Positions 33,706 to 42,257 are shown, numbered from the stretch's first letter. The stretch: 64,000 nt of DNA from Streptomyces sp. MspMP-M5 (GCF_000373585.1 NZ_KB891893.1:35522-99521); one strand, 5' to 3'. Numbers and translations are program-made. Notes: generated by a model from the sequence alone, not told the origin.

Positions 33706-33903
33706 ACGCCGAACGGAGGAAAAACCGCAGGTCGGCACGGGGTGCCGCAATTCGGGGCACCGCGTGCCAGCTCCGGAGCCCGCCTCCGTTACGCCCCGGA
33801 GCGCCCCCGGCACACCCCGGAACCGACGGGCCCTCCCGAGGCCCGGAGCGGCCGGCCCCGAGTGCCTTTCCCCACATGCCGAAACACGCCGGAACACGCG
33901 GAA

Positions 33904-33933
33904 GCGGCCCCGCGGAAGCATCCGCGAGGCCGC
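33904..33933 (-). terminator. Terminator of the GntR-family gene
   Basis: GCGGCC-C-CGCGGA pairs with TCCGCG-A-GGCCGC (12 bp with one mismatch) around AGCA. It starts 31 bp after the regulator's stop. Confidence 0.65.
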
Positions 33934-33963
33934 CCGTCGGCGCCGCCCCTGTCCCCGGTACGC

Positions 33964-34587
33964 CTACACCCGCGGCGCGCAGCTCAGCACATGTGCCTTG
34001 AGGAGCGCGCCGATCCGCGGGTCGCGCCGCCGGAACGCGTCCACCAGCTCCTGGTGGTCCTGGGCGTGCGAGCGCTGCTCGGGACTGAACCAGCGGATCG
34101 ACAGCGTCGTCCAGACCTCGATGCCCAGCGACTCCCAGGTGTGCAGCAGCACGGCGTTCCCGGCCGCCCGCACGATCTCCCGGTGGAAGGCCACCGTGTG
34201 CCGCACCTGGGCCTCGCCGTCACCCGCCGCGTCGGCTTCCCGCAGGGCCGCCACCTCGCGCTCCAGTGCCGCGGTGTCCTCCGCCAGCCGGTCCGCCGCC
34301 AGCTCCGCGGCGACCTGCTCCAGCCCGGCCCGGACCGGGTAGCTCTCCTTGAGGTCGTCCGCGGTGAGGTTCCGCACCCGGACGCCCTTGTTCGGCGCCG
34401 ACTCGATGAGCTGGAGCGACTCCAGCTCCCGCAGCGCCTCCCGCACCGGCGTCTGGCTGACCTCCAGCTCCACCGCGATCCGCCGCTCCACGATCCGCTC
34501 GCCCGGCTGCCAGCGGCCGCTGACGATCCCCTCGAGGATGTGCTCGCGGATCTGTTCGCGCAGCGAGTGGACGACGGGCGGGGTCAT
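33964..34587 (-). CDS. GntR-family regulator, FCD (FadR/PdhR-like) subclass
   Basis: A 207-residue regulator. The winged helix is SLREQIREHILEGIVSGRWQPGERIVERRIAVELEVSQTPVREALRELESLQLI in GntR order. The FCD effector domain has ESYPVRAGLEQVAAELAADR, the metal-ligand-like TVAFHREIVRAAGN and HAQDHQELVDAFRRRD, where D/H residues bind a metal and small carboxylate in the family. AAGGAG precedes the ATG. Flanked by aceE and the E2 gene, it is likely to respond to an organic acid and to act on aceE and perhaps E2, but direct evidence is only the neighbouring palindrome. Confidence 0.9.
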   Translation of the reverse strand: MTPPVVHSLREQIREHILEGIVSGRWQPGERIVERRIAVELEVSQTPVREALRELESLQLIESAPNKGVRVRNLTADDLKESYPVRAGLEQVAAELAADRLAEDTAALEREVAALREADAAGDGEAQVRHTVAFHREIVRAAGNAVLLHTWESLGIEVWTTLSIRWFSPEQRSHAQDHQELVDAFRRRDPRIGALLKAHVLSCAPRV

Positions 34588-34754
34588 GAGGTGCTCCTTC
34601 AGAGCGGATCGGGCCGCGAGACGTGGTGCCGGGCCCATTATCGGGGACGCGGACGTGCCGAAGGGCCGGCCCCGGCTCGTCGGAACGAACCGGGGCCGGC
34701 CCCTGGGCACAACTGCCTTCTCCCTGGCGGGAGTCGGCGTCGGAGACCGCTTTC

Positions 34755-34867
34755 GGTCTCGTTGCGATCCTCGGTCGCCGCGCGAGCGACCGCCGCTCAG
34801 AGACCCATCTTGGTCTCGTTGCGATCCTCGGTCGCTTGGGTGACCGCTACAGACCGATCTCGGTCTC
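34755..34867 (-). repeat. Duplicated hairpin units at the E2 gene end
   Basis: The E2 gene ends GAGACCGAGATCGGTCTG-TAG. Downstream (leftward) GAGACC...GGTCT(C) recurs twice, with blocks at 34862-34867, 34812-34817 and 34755-34760, and a 24-base block (GGTCTCGTTGCGATCCTCGG and four more) is identical at 34755-34778 and 34812-34835. The second copy even repeats the coding end with a new stop (codons for E-T-K-M-G-L-stop). All copies can fold as short hairpins, the last with a GAAA-like loop. Confidence 0.82.
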
Positions 34868-36646
34868 GAACTCCGCGGCCTCCAGGATCTGCTTGACCGT
34901 GGTCAGGTAGCGGGCCGCGTCGGCACCGTCCACCAGGCGGTGGTCGTACGACAGGGCCAGGTAGGTCATGTCGCGGACGGCGATGGTCTCGCCGAGGTCC
35001 GGGTGGTTGATGACCACCGGGCGCTTGACGGTGGCACCGATGCCCAGGATGCCGACCTGGTTCGGCGGCACGATCACGGTGTCGAACAGGGCGCCGCGCG
35101 AACCGGTGTTGCTGATGGTGAAGGTCGCGCCGGACAGCTCGTCCGGGGTGATCTTGTTGGCGCGGACCTTGCCCGCCAGCTCCGCGGTCTTCCGGGCGAT
35201 GCCGGCGATGTTGAGGTCGCCCGCACCCTTGATGACCGGGGTCATCAGGCCCTTCTCCGCGTCCACCGCGATACCGACGTTCTCGGTGTCGAAGTAGGTG
35301 ATCGTGCCCTCGTCCTCGTTGATCCGGGCGTTGACGACCGGGTGGGCCTTCAGAGCCTGGACGGCGGCCTTGACGAAGAACGGCATCGGGGAGAGCTTGA
35401 CGCCCTCACGCTGCGCGAAGGCGTCCTTGGCCTTGTTGCGCATCCGCATGATCGCGGTGATGTCCACCTCGACCACGGAGGTCAGCTGCGCCTGGCCGTG
35501 CAGGGCCTTCATCATGTTGTCGCCGATGACCTTGCGCATCCGCGGCATCTTGACGGTCTGACCGCGCAGCGGCGAGACCTCCAGGGCCGGGGCCTTGGAC
35601 GGCGCGGCAGCCGGGGCGGCCGGGGCCGGCACGGCGGCCTTGAGGGCCTCGGCGGCGGCGATGACGTCCTGCTTGCGGATCCGGCCACCGACACCGGTGC
35701 CCTTGACCGTGGCGAGGTTGACGCCGTTCTCCGCCGCGAGCTTGCGGACCAGCGGGGTGACGTAGGCGCCGTCCGCCTCACCGGCCGCCGGGGCGGGGGT
35801 GACGGCGGCGGGCGCGGCCGGAGCCGGAGCCGGCGCGGGGGCCGGAGCCGGGGCGGGCGCCGGAGCCGGGGTGGGCGCCGGAGCGGCCGGGGCCGGTGCC
35901 GGCGCGGGGGCCGGAGCCGGGGCGGGCGCCGGAGCCGGGGTGGGCGCCGGAGCGGCCGGGGCCGGTGCCGGCGCGGGGGCCGGAGCCGGAGCCGGAGCGG
36001 CGGCCGGAGCCGGGGCAGCCGGTGCCGGGGCGGCGGCCGGAGCCGCGCCCTTGGCGCCGATCACCGCGAGCTTGGCGCCGACCTCGGCGGTCTCGTCCTC
36101 GCCCACCAGGATCTCCAGCAGGGTGCCGGAGGCCGGGGCCGGGATCTCGGTGTCGACCTTGTCGGTGGACACCTCCAGCAGCGGCTCGTCCTCGGAGACC
36201 TCCTCGCCGACCTCCTTCAGCCAGCGGGTGACGGTGCCCTCGGTGACGCTCTCGCCGAGCGCGGGGAGGAGCACGTCCGTGCCCTCGGCACCGCCCGCGG
36301 GGGCGGCGGCGGGGGCCTCGGCCACGGGGGCCGGGGCCGGCTCGGGCTGTGCGGCCGGGGCCGGGGCCTCGGCGGCGGCCGGAGCCGGGGCGGCGGCGGG
36401 GGCACCGCTGCCGTCGTCGATGATGGCCAGCTCGGCGCCGACCTCCACGGTCTCGTCCTCGGCCACCTTGATGGAGGCCAGTACGCCGGAGGCCGGGGCC
36501 GGGATCTCGGTGTCGACCTTGTCGGTCGACACCTCCAGCAGCGGCTCGTCGGCCTCGATGCGCTCGCCCTCGGCCTTAAGCCAGCGGGTGACGGTGCCCT
36601 CGGTGACGCTCTCGCCGAGCGCCGGCAGGGTTACGGAAACCGCCAT
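34847..36646 (-). CDS. sucB: Dihydrolipoamide acyltransferase (E2), two lipoyl domains
   Basis: A 599-residue E2. Two lipoyl domains, at 2-77 and 124-197, each with EVSTDKVDTEIP and the lipoylated Lys at 43 and 163. An Ala/Pro linker runs from about 200 to 290. The E3-binding domain at 291-327 has TPLVRKLAAENGVNL and GTGVGGRIRKQDV. The catalytic core ends with SYDHRLVDGADAARYL (His569, Asp573). Known actinobacterial practice annotates this as SucB, but the neighbours aceE, lpd and lipoate genes suggest it is the E2 for pyruvate, possibly shared with 2-oxoglutarate dehydrogenase; aceF/pdhC would be an equal name. The ATG is at 36646, and lpd lies 54 bp upstream on the same strand. Confidence 0.93.
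   Translation of the reverse strand: MAVSVTLPALGESVTEGTVTRWLKAEGERIEADEPLLEVSTDKVDTEIPAPASGVLASIKVAEDETVEVGAELAIIDDGSGAPAAAPAPAAAEAPAPAAQPEPAPAPVAEAPAAAPAGGAEGTDVLLPALGESVTEGTVTRWLKEVGEEVSEDEPLLEVSTDKVDTEIPAPASGTLLEILVGEDETAEVGAKLAVIGAKGAAPAAAPAPAAPAPAAAPAPAPAPAPAPAPAAPAPTPAPAPAPAPAPAPAPAPAAPAPTPAPAPAPAPAPAPAPAPAAPAAVTPAPAAGEADGAYVTPLVRKLAAENGVNLATVKGTGVGGRIRKQDVIAAAEALKAAVPAPAAPAAAPSKAPALEVSPLRGQTVKMPRMRKVIGDNMMKALHGQAQLTSVVEVDITAIMRMRNKAKDAFAQREGVKLSPMPFFVKAAVQALKAHPVVNARINEDEGTITYFDTENVGIAVDAEKGLMTPVIKGAGDLNIAGIARKTAELAGKVRANKITPDELSGATFTISNTGSRGALFDTVIVPPNQVGILGIGATVKRPVVINHPDLGETIAVRDMTYLALSYDHRLVDGADAARYLTTVKQILEAAEFETEIGL
35832..36000. repeat. 69-bp tandem repeat in the E2 linker
   Basis: Blocks beginning GGCGCGGGG at 35832, 35901 and 35970 repeat every 69 bp, two full copies and a partial third, almost without mismatches. 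They encode a 23-residue Ala/Pro unit with a single Thr. Confidence 0.85.
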
Positions 36647-36700
36647 GGTTTCAGTTGCTCCTATCGCAAGTACGGATGTGGTCGCGCCCGGGACTGGTGG

Positions 36701-38089
36701 TCAGTCGTGGGAGTGGAGGGGCTTGCCGGCCAGGGCCAGGTGGGCCTCGCCGAGCGCCTCGTTCTGCGTGGGGTGCGCGTGGATGAGCTGCGCAACCTCG
36801 GCCGGCAGGGCCTCCCAGTTGTAGACCAGCTGGGCCTCGCCGACCTGCTCGCCCATACGGTCACCGACCATGTGGACGCCGACCACGGCACCGTCCTTGA
36901 CCTGGACGAGCTTGATCTCGCCCGCGGTCTTGAGGATCTTGCTCTTGCCGTTGCCCGCAAGGTTGTACTTCAGCGCCACGACCTTGTCCGCGCCGTACAG
37001 CTCCTTGGCCTTGGCCTCGGTGATGCCCACCGACGCGACCTCGGGGTGGCAGTACGTGACGCGCGGGACGCCGTCGTAGTCGATCGGGACGACCTTCTGG
37101 CCGGCCAGTCGCTCCGCCACCAGCATGCCCTCGGCGAAGCCGACGTGCGCGAGCTGGAGGGTGGGGACGAGGTCGCCGACGGCCGAGATGGTCGGCACGT
37201 TGGTCTGCATGTACTCGTCGACGAGGACGTAGCCGCGGTCCATCGCGACGCCCTGCTCCTCGTAGCCCAGACCGGCGGAGACCGGGCCGCGGCCGATGGC
37301 GACCAGCAGCACCTCGGCCTCGAAGGTCTTGCCGTCGGCCAGGGTGACCTTGACGCCGTCGGCGGTGTACTCGGCCTTGTCGAAGAAGGTGCCGAGGTTG
37401 AACTTGATGCCCCGCTTGCGGAAGGCCCGCTCCAGCAGCTTGGAGCTGTTCTCGTCCTCGACCGGCACGAGGTGCTTGAGGCCCTCGATGACGGTGACGT
37501 CGGTGCCGAAGGACTTCCACGCCGAGGCGAACTCGACGCCGATCACGCCGCCGCCCAGGATGATCGCGGACTTCGGGACGCGGTCGAGCGTGAGCGCGTG
37601 GTCCGAGGAGATGATGCGGTTGCCGTCGATCTCCAGGCCCGGCAGCGACTTCGGCACGGAGCCGGTCGCGAGCAGGACGTGGCGGCCCTGGACCTGCTGG
37701 CCGTTGACCGCGACGGAGGTCGGCGAGGACAGCCGGCCCTCGCCCTCGATGTAGGTCACCTTGCGCGAGGCGATCAGACCCTGCAGGCCCTTGTACAGGC
37801 CCGAGATGACCTCGTCCTTGTACTTGTGGACCGCGTCGATGTCGATGCCCTCGAAGGTGGCCTTGACACCGAACTGCTCGCTCTCACGAGCCTGGTCCGC
37901 GATCTCACCGGCGTGCAGCAGAGCCTTCGTGGGGATGCAGCCGTTGTGCAGGCAGGTGCCGCCGACCTTGCCCTTCTCGATCAGGGCGACGTCGAGACCC
38001 AGCTGCGCCCCGCGCAGGGCGGCGGCGTAACCGCCGCTGCCGCCACCGAGGATCACTAGGTCGAAAACGGTGCTGGCGTCGTTCGCCAC
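36701..38089 (-). CDS. lpdA: Dihydrolipoyl dehydrogenase (E3)
   Basis: A 462-residue flavoprotein disulfide reductase that reoxidises dihydrolipoamide with NAD. It has VILGGGSGGYAAALRGAQLG, the redox disulfide GGTCLHNGCIPTKALLH, the NAD motif ILGGGVIGVEFASAWKSFG, GDLVPTLQLAHVGFAEG, and the C-terminal catalytic HAHPTQNEALGEA. The GTG at 38089 has GGAGGACGTGAC upstream; the longer upstream frame is not needed. It precedes the E2 gene on the same strand, forming a likely lpd-E2 unit. Confidence 0.96.
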   Translation of the reverse strand: MANDASTVFDLVILGGGSGGYAAALRGAQLGLDVALIEKGKVGGTCLHNGCIPTKALLHAGEIADQARESEQFGVKATFEGIDIDAVHKYKDEVISGLYKGLQGLIASRKVTYIEGEGRLSSPTSVAVNGQQVQGRHVLLATGSVPKSLPGLEIDGNRIISSDHALTLDRVPKSAIILGGGVIGVEFASAWKSFGTDVTVIEGLKHLVPVEDENSSKLLERAFRKRGIKFNLGTFFDKAEYTADGVKVTLADGKTFEAEVLLVAIGRGPVSAGLGYEEQGVAMDRGYVLVDEYMQTNVPTISAVGDLVPTLQLAHVGFAEGMLVAERLAGQKVVPIDYDGVPRVTYCHPEVASVGITEAKAKELYGADKVVALKYNLAGNGKSKILKTAGEIKLVQVKDGAVVGVHMVGDRMGEQVGEAQLVYNWEALPAEVAQLIHAHPTQNEALGEAHLALAGKPLHSHD

Positions 38090-38392
38090 GTCACGTCCTC
38101 CATGCATGGGTGCGCCGGAGCCGGTCTTCGGTGACCGGTCCGCGGCTGTTGTTCGGCCGCTTTAACTCGGCCCTTGGTAAGGGGGGCCCTGTCCTGCCGA
38201 GAACCCATCTTCGCACTTGTTCCACGAAGGCGGGACGCGGGGCCGGGCTGTGGACGGCCGATCAGCCGCCCCGTCGGGGTCGGTGGGGCGTACCCACGTG
38301 CGGATTTCGTCGAGGGCGAACACGTCGTGGGCGAGCCTACGACGGCCCCGGGCGCCGCCCGGGGCCGTACCGCACCTCCGACCGGGCCCGGA
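38090..38392. other. Region between lpd and pepA
   Basis: About 300 bp with the lpd promoter by position and the pepA terminator at 38342-38368. No gene or RNA is recognisable. Confidence 0.5.
38342..38368 (-). terminator. pepA terminator
   Basis: A perfect 11-bp stem, ACGGCCCCGGG with CCCGGGGCCGT, around CGCCG, 25 bp past the pepA stop. Confidence 0.8.
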
Positions 38393-39940
38393 TCAGCCCA
38401 GGTCGCCCTCGGCGGTCCGCTCGGCCAGCCGCACCAGGGTGCGGACGGCGGAGCCGGTGCCTCCCTTGGGGGTGTAGCCCCAGGGACCGCCCTCGTGGAA
38501 GGCGGGGCCGGCGATGTCCAGGTGCGCCCAGGGGATGCCCTCGCCCACGAACTCCTTCAGGAAGAGGCCGGCGACCAGGCCGCCGCCCATCCGCTCGCCC
38601 ATGTTGGCGAGGTCGGCGACCGGGGAGTCCATGCCCTTGCGGAGGTGGCCGGGCATCGGCATCGGCCAGGAGTCCTCGCCGACCTCCTCGGCGATCTCGT
38701 GGATCGAGGTGCGGAAGGCGTCGTCGTTGGCCATGATCCCGAAGTGGCGGTGGCCCAGCGCCAGCACCATCGCGCCGGTCAGCGTCGCCACGTCCACGAT
38801 CGCGTCCGGCGCTTCCTCCGAGGCCCGGGTCAGCGCGTCGGCCAGCACCAGCCGGCCCTCGGCGTCGGTGTTGAGCACCTCGACGGTCTTGCCGCTGTAC
38901 ATGGTCAGGACGTCGCCGGGGCGGGTGGCGGAGCCGGACGGCATGTTCTCGGCGAGCGCCAGCCAGCCGGTGACGTTCACCGGGAGGTCCAGCCGGGCGG
39001 CGGCCACGACCGCGGCGAACACCGCGGCGGCGCCGCTCATGTCGCACTTCATGGTCTCGTTGTGGCCGGCCGGCTTCAGCGAGATGCCGCCGGAGTCGTA
39101 GGTGATGCCCTTCCCGACCAGGGCCAGCGTCCGCTCCGCGTCGGCGTGCGTGTGCGCGATCCGCACCAGCCGCGGCGGCGCCTGTGAGCCCTGGCCGACG
39201 CCCATCAGGCCGCCGTAGCCGCCCTTCTTGAGCGCCTTCTCGTCCAGCACCTCGACGGTCAGGCCGAACTCCTTGGCGGCGGCCTGGGCGTGCGCCGCGA
39301 ACTGCTTGGGGTCCAGCGCGTTGGACGGGGTGTTGATCAGGTCGCGGGCGCGGTTGATCTCCGCGGCCAGCACCTGGGCGCGCTCCGCGGCGGCCCTGAA
39401 CTCCTTGTCCCGCGGCTTGCCGCCGAGGACGGCGGCCTCGCCCAGCGGCGCCGACTTGGCGTCCGCCTTGCGGCCCTTGGCGCCCTTGCCGTTCCCGCCG
39501 TTCTCGCCGCGGAAGGCGGTGAAGGTGTACGCGCCCAGCAGCGCGCCCTCGCCCACCGCGGCGGCCGCCCCGGCGTAGTCGACCGGCAGCGCGAAGGCGG
39601 CCTTCTTGGCGCCGGCCAGCGCCCGGGCCGCGCTGCCCGCCGCACGGCGCAGTGCCTCGTGGCCGTAGGACTCGCCCTTGGCCGGGGCGTCGCCCAGGCC
39701 GACCGCCAGCACCACCGGTGCCTTGATGCCGTCGGCCGCGGGGAGCTTGGTCACCTCGCCCTCGGCACCACTCGCGCCGAGGGTCTCCAGCACGGCGGCG
39801 AGCTTGCCGCCGAACGCCTTGTCCACGGCCTCGGCGCCGGGGGCGACCACGACGCCCTTGGCGCCCTTCGCCACGCCGACGACGACGGCATCCGCACGCA
39901 CCGTTGCGGCGGAAGAAGTACTGAGGGTCAGTGCAGTCAC
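38393..39940 (-). CDS. pepA: Leucyl aminopeptidase (M17)
   Basis: A 515-residue cytosolic zinc/manganese aminopeptidase. The catalytic block carries VGKGITYDSGGISLKP and MKCDMSGAAAVF with metal and active-site Lys/Asp, and the signature NTDAEGRLVLADAL. GHRHFGIMANDD and the closing GTGSAVRTLVRLAE are typical. It starts with GTG at 39940. The N-terminal 190 residues are the variable hexamer-forming domain. A stand-alone housekeeping gene between lpd and cobS. Confidence 0.96.
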   Translation of the reverse strand: MTALTLSTSSAATVRADAVVVGVAKGAKGVVVAPGAEAVDKAFGGKLAAVLETLGASGAEGEVTKLPAADGIKAPVVLAVGLGDAPAKGESYGHEALRRAAGSAARALAGAKKAAFALPVDYAGAAAAVGEGALLGAYTFTAFRGENGGNGKGAKGRKADAKSAPLGEAAVLGGKPRDKEFRAAAERAQVLAAEINRARDLINTPSNALDPKQFAAHAQAAAKEFGLTVEVLDEKALKKGGYGGLMGVGQGSQAPPRLVRIAHTHADAERTLALVGKGITYDSGGISLKPAGHNETMKCDMSGAAAVFAAVVAAARLDLPVNVTGWLALAENMPSGSATRPGDVLTMYSGKTVEVLNTDAEGRLVLADALTRASEEAPDAIVDVATLTGAMVLALGHRHFGIMANDDAFRTSIHEIAEEVGEDSWPMPMPGHLRKGMDSPVADLANMGERMGGGLVAGLFLKEFVGEGIPWAHLDIAGPAFHEGGPWGYTPKGGTGSAVRTLVRLAERTAEGDLG

Positions 39941-40134
39941 GGTGATGAGAGTCCTGTTCCGTCCGGGGAATCCGTTTCGCGCGTACGCGCTGCTGCGGCC
40001 GAGCCTACGCTCGGTGGCGCCGCCCGGCCCGGCCGGTTACGGCACCGGAACCTGACGGGGCGCCGCCCGCTGCCGGACAATTCCCGCAACTCGCCCACGA
40101 GGCACGGGTGTTGCCGCCGTCCTCCCGGTGGTGT

Positions 40135-40935
40135 TCAGCCAAGAGTGAGCAGTACCAGCGCGGTGAGTCCGGCGCATTCCGCCAAAGCGCCGAAGACATC
40201 GCCGGTCACCCCGCCGAACCGCCGCCGGCAGTGCCGCAGCAGCAGCTCCCCGCCGGCCAGCCCCAGCAGCGCGGCCGCCGCCGCGTGCAGCGCGCCGTAC
40301 GGGCCGCCGGCCGCCGCGCCGAACACCGCGCAGCCGGCCGCCACCAGCGCCGCGCAGCCCGCCGCGGCCGGCACCGGTACGGTCCCGGCGACCGCCGCGC
40401 CCAGCCCCTCCGGCCGGGCCGCCGGCACCCCCGCCCGGGAGGCCAGGGTCAGTGCGCCGCGGGCGGTGACCGCCGCCACCACCGCCCCGGCGGCGCCGGC
40501 CGGCCAGCCCGTCGCGTACAGCCCGGACAGCGCCGCCACCTGGGCGAGCAGCGCGAACAGCAGGGTGATGACGCCGAACGGCCCGATGTCGGACCGCTTC
40601 ATGATGCGCAGCGCCTCCTCGGCGGGCTTGCCGCTGCCCAGGCCGTCGGCGGTGTCCGCGAGCCCGTCCAGATGCAGGCCGCGGGTGAGCACCGCCGGTA
40701 CCGCGGCGCTGCCGGTCGCGGCCAGCAGCGGGCCGCCGCCGAGCAGCAGCAGCGCCCCGCCGAACGCCGCCGCGCACAGGCCGACCACCAGCCCGGCCAC
40801 CGGCGCGCACAGCATCCCGCCGCGCGCCGCGGTCCGGTCCCAGCGGGTCACCCGCACCGGCAGCACGGTCAGCGTGCCGAACGCGAAGCGGAGCCCGTCG
40901 AGGGGCGAGGCGGGGGAGGGGGCGGTGTCGGTCAC
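40135..40935 (-). CDS. cobS: Adenosylcobinamide-GDP ribazoletransferase
   Basis: A 266-residue polytopic membrane enzyme that joins adenosylcobinamide-GDP with alpha-ribazole, the last assembly step of cobalamin. LDGLRFAFGTLTVLPV at the start, then the catalytic HLDGLADTADGLGSGKPAEEALRIMKRSDIGPFGV with acidic clusters, are diagnostic. Hydrophobic segments fill the rest. GTG start at 40935. It is the last of the leftward cob run, 48 bp after the membrane protein gene. Confidence 0.96.
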   Translation of the reverse strand: MTDTAPSPASPLDGLRFAFGTLTVLPVRVTRWDRTAARGGMLCAPVAGLVVGLCAAAFGGALLLLGGGPLLAATGSAAVPAVLTRGLHLDGLADTADGLGSGKPAEEALRIMKRSDIGPFGVITLLFALLAQVAALSGLYATGWPAGAAGAVVAAVTARGALTLASRAGVPAARPEGLGAAVAGTVPVPAAAGCAALVAAGCAVFGAAAGGPYGALHAAAAALLGLAGGELLLRHCRRRFGGVTGDVFGALAECAGLTALVLLTLG

Positions 40936-40983
40936 CGCGGCAGGGTACCCGGGGCGGCGGACCGGCCCGCCCGGCCGGGCAGC

Positions 40984-41712
40984 TCACCAGGGGTGGTCGC
41001 GGCCCCGGGTGTACTGGGCGTCGTACGGCTTGAGCGGCCGCCACCAGTCCCACACCATGCACAGCGCCAGCACCACCAGCACCGCCGCGACATGCTCCTT
41101 GCCCGCCAGGTTGTTCTTGATGAACACCACCTCGACGACCATCGCCACGACCACCGCGGCGCAGGTGAAGCGGGCCCGGTAGCGCCAGCAGACGACCACC
41201 GCCAGGCCGACCACCGCCGCCGACGGGCCGGTGTCGACCACGAACTTGTCGGAGTCCGGCAGCCCGATCGGGCTGTCCGGGCCGATCCACAGGCCGATCC
41301 GGGCGTACATCGTGCCGGCGAGCGTGGCCGCGTAGGCGACCAGCAGCGTCTGCCACCGGCCCAGGCAGATCTCGGCGATCCCGAAGACCACCAGGATCTG
41401 CGCCAGCGCGCCCCACACCGGCAGGTCCAGGGCCGGTACGAACAGCGACAGCGGGGTCCGCAGCAGCGCCAGCCACAGGTGCTCGTACGCCTGGACCGAG
41501 CCGATGTCCTGGACGGCGTGGTAGCCCCAGGACTGTTTCTGGACGAAGTGGAAGGCGAGCGTCAGGCACACCGCGGTCAGGGTCAGCGGGATCGCCCGGA
41601 GCCGGCGGGCGGCCAGCGCGGGCCACACCGTCCACAGCAGCCGGCCCCACTCGGCGCGCGCGGCGCCGCACAGGGCGGACGGCGTCCCCCGCCCTCTGCC
41701 GGAGCCCCTCAT
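40984..41712 (-). CDS. Polytopic membrane protein (rhomboid-like, function unknown)
   Basis: A 242-residue protein with about six hydrophobic segments: LRAIPLTLTAVCLTLAFHFV, LWLALLRTPLSLFVPALDLPVWGALAQILVVFG, LLVAYAATLAGTMYARIGLWIG, AAVVGLAVVVCWRY, and AAVLVVLALCMVWDWW. The arrangement is rhomboid-like but lacks a clear GxSG. Its ATG overlaps the stop of the upstream lysX remnant (ATGA), with GGAGAAGG before it. In relatives from memory, a full PG-lysyltransferase-type gene occupies the upstream position, so this may be its partner. It lies within the cob run but has no evident cobalamin role. Confidence 0.7.
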   Translation of the reverse strand: MRGSGRGRGTPSALCGAARAEWGRLLWTVWPALAARRLRAIPLTLTAVCLTLAFHFVQKQSWGYHAVQDIGSVQAYEHLWLALLRTPLSLFVPALDLPVWGALAQILVVFGIAEICLGRWQTLLVAYAATLAGTMYARIGLWIGPDSPIGLPDSDKFVVDTGPSAAVVGLAVVVCWRYRARFTCAAVVVAMVVEVVFIKNNLAGKEHVAAVLVVLALCMVWDWWRPLKPYDAQYTRGRDHPW

Positions 41713-42176
41713 CTGCCCTTCTCCAGCTGCTTGCGGTTCAGCCGCTCCGGTAGTCCCGGCGCTTCGAGGAAGCCCCCGGCGCGGACCGCGTCGAGGCCCC
41801 CGACGGGTCGGTATGTCGCGTGGGCGCGAGCGAGCGATTCGATGTGCCACCACCGGGAGAAGAGGCCGAGCAGGGAACGCCGCAACCGCAGCGCCGGGCC
41901 CGCGCCGAGCCGCGACCCCCGTTCGAAGACGGAGCGGAAGATCGCGAAGTTGAGCGAGAGGCGAGTGATCCCCGCCTCGTCCGCCCGCCGGACCGGCTCC
42001 GGCGTCCGCCCCTCGGCGCCCCATGGGACGAAGCTCGGCAGGGCCCGCAACTCGCCCTCGGCGTCGGTGCGTTCGCGTATCACGCGGCGGCCGTCCGCGG
42101 GGCCGCGACGCGCCCGCCGGCCGCGGTGGAGGTCTTCCTCCGGACTCAAAGCGATGTCTCCCGATAAAACGTGCAA
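41709..42176 (-). pseudogene. Remnant of lysyl-phosphatidylglycerol synthase (DUF2156, LysX/MprF C-terminal part)
   Basis: An open frame of 155 codons whose middle matches the end of LysX/MprF-type lysyltransferases: ALPSFVPWGAEG, then ITRLSLNFAIFRSVFERGSR, LGAGPALRLRRSLLGLF and SRWWHIESLARAHATYRPV. The N-terminal membrane domain and most of the catalytic domain are absent; the segment between SFVPWG and ITRLSL is shortened and the end after YRPV is altered. The only start is a TTG followed within three codons by a rare TTA. Its TGA overlaps the next ATG. Most likely a deletion-decayed copy of a gene that is full-length in relatives. Confidence 0.65.
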
Positions 42177-42257
42177 AAAGCGATCCTACGGGGAGCCGTC
42201 GCCGGGCCGGCCTGGTGCCGTCGCGGACGGGCGGTGCGCGGGTGCGCCCGGTCGGTG

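Larger units (their letters stand above)
33598..33963. other. Region between the GntR gene and aceE
   Basis: 366 bp without a gene. It carries the GntR-gene terminator (33904-33933), the palindromic operator (33689-33705) and, by position, the aceE promoter. The segment 33680-33730 is clearly AT-richer than its surroundings, consistent with a promoter. Confidence 0.6.

Noticed and set aside
30604..34896. Very long plus-strand open frame (over 1400 codons) opposite aceE and the GntR gene
   Set aside because: It mirrors strongly coding minus-strand genes; the composition is Gly/Arg/Val-rich shadow sequence with no domain.
35799..36824. Plus-strand Gly/Ala-repeat frame opposite the E2 linker
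   Set aside because: Product of the GC-rich linker repeat read antisense; no start signal and no homology.
38090..38392. Small RNA between lpd and pepA
   Set aside because: Only the pepA terminator hairpin is clear; no promoter-terminator pair defines an RNA.
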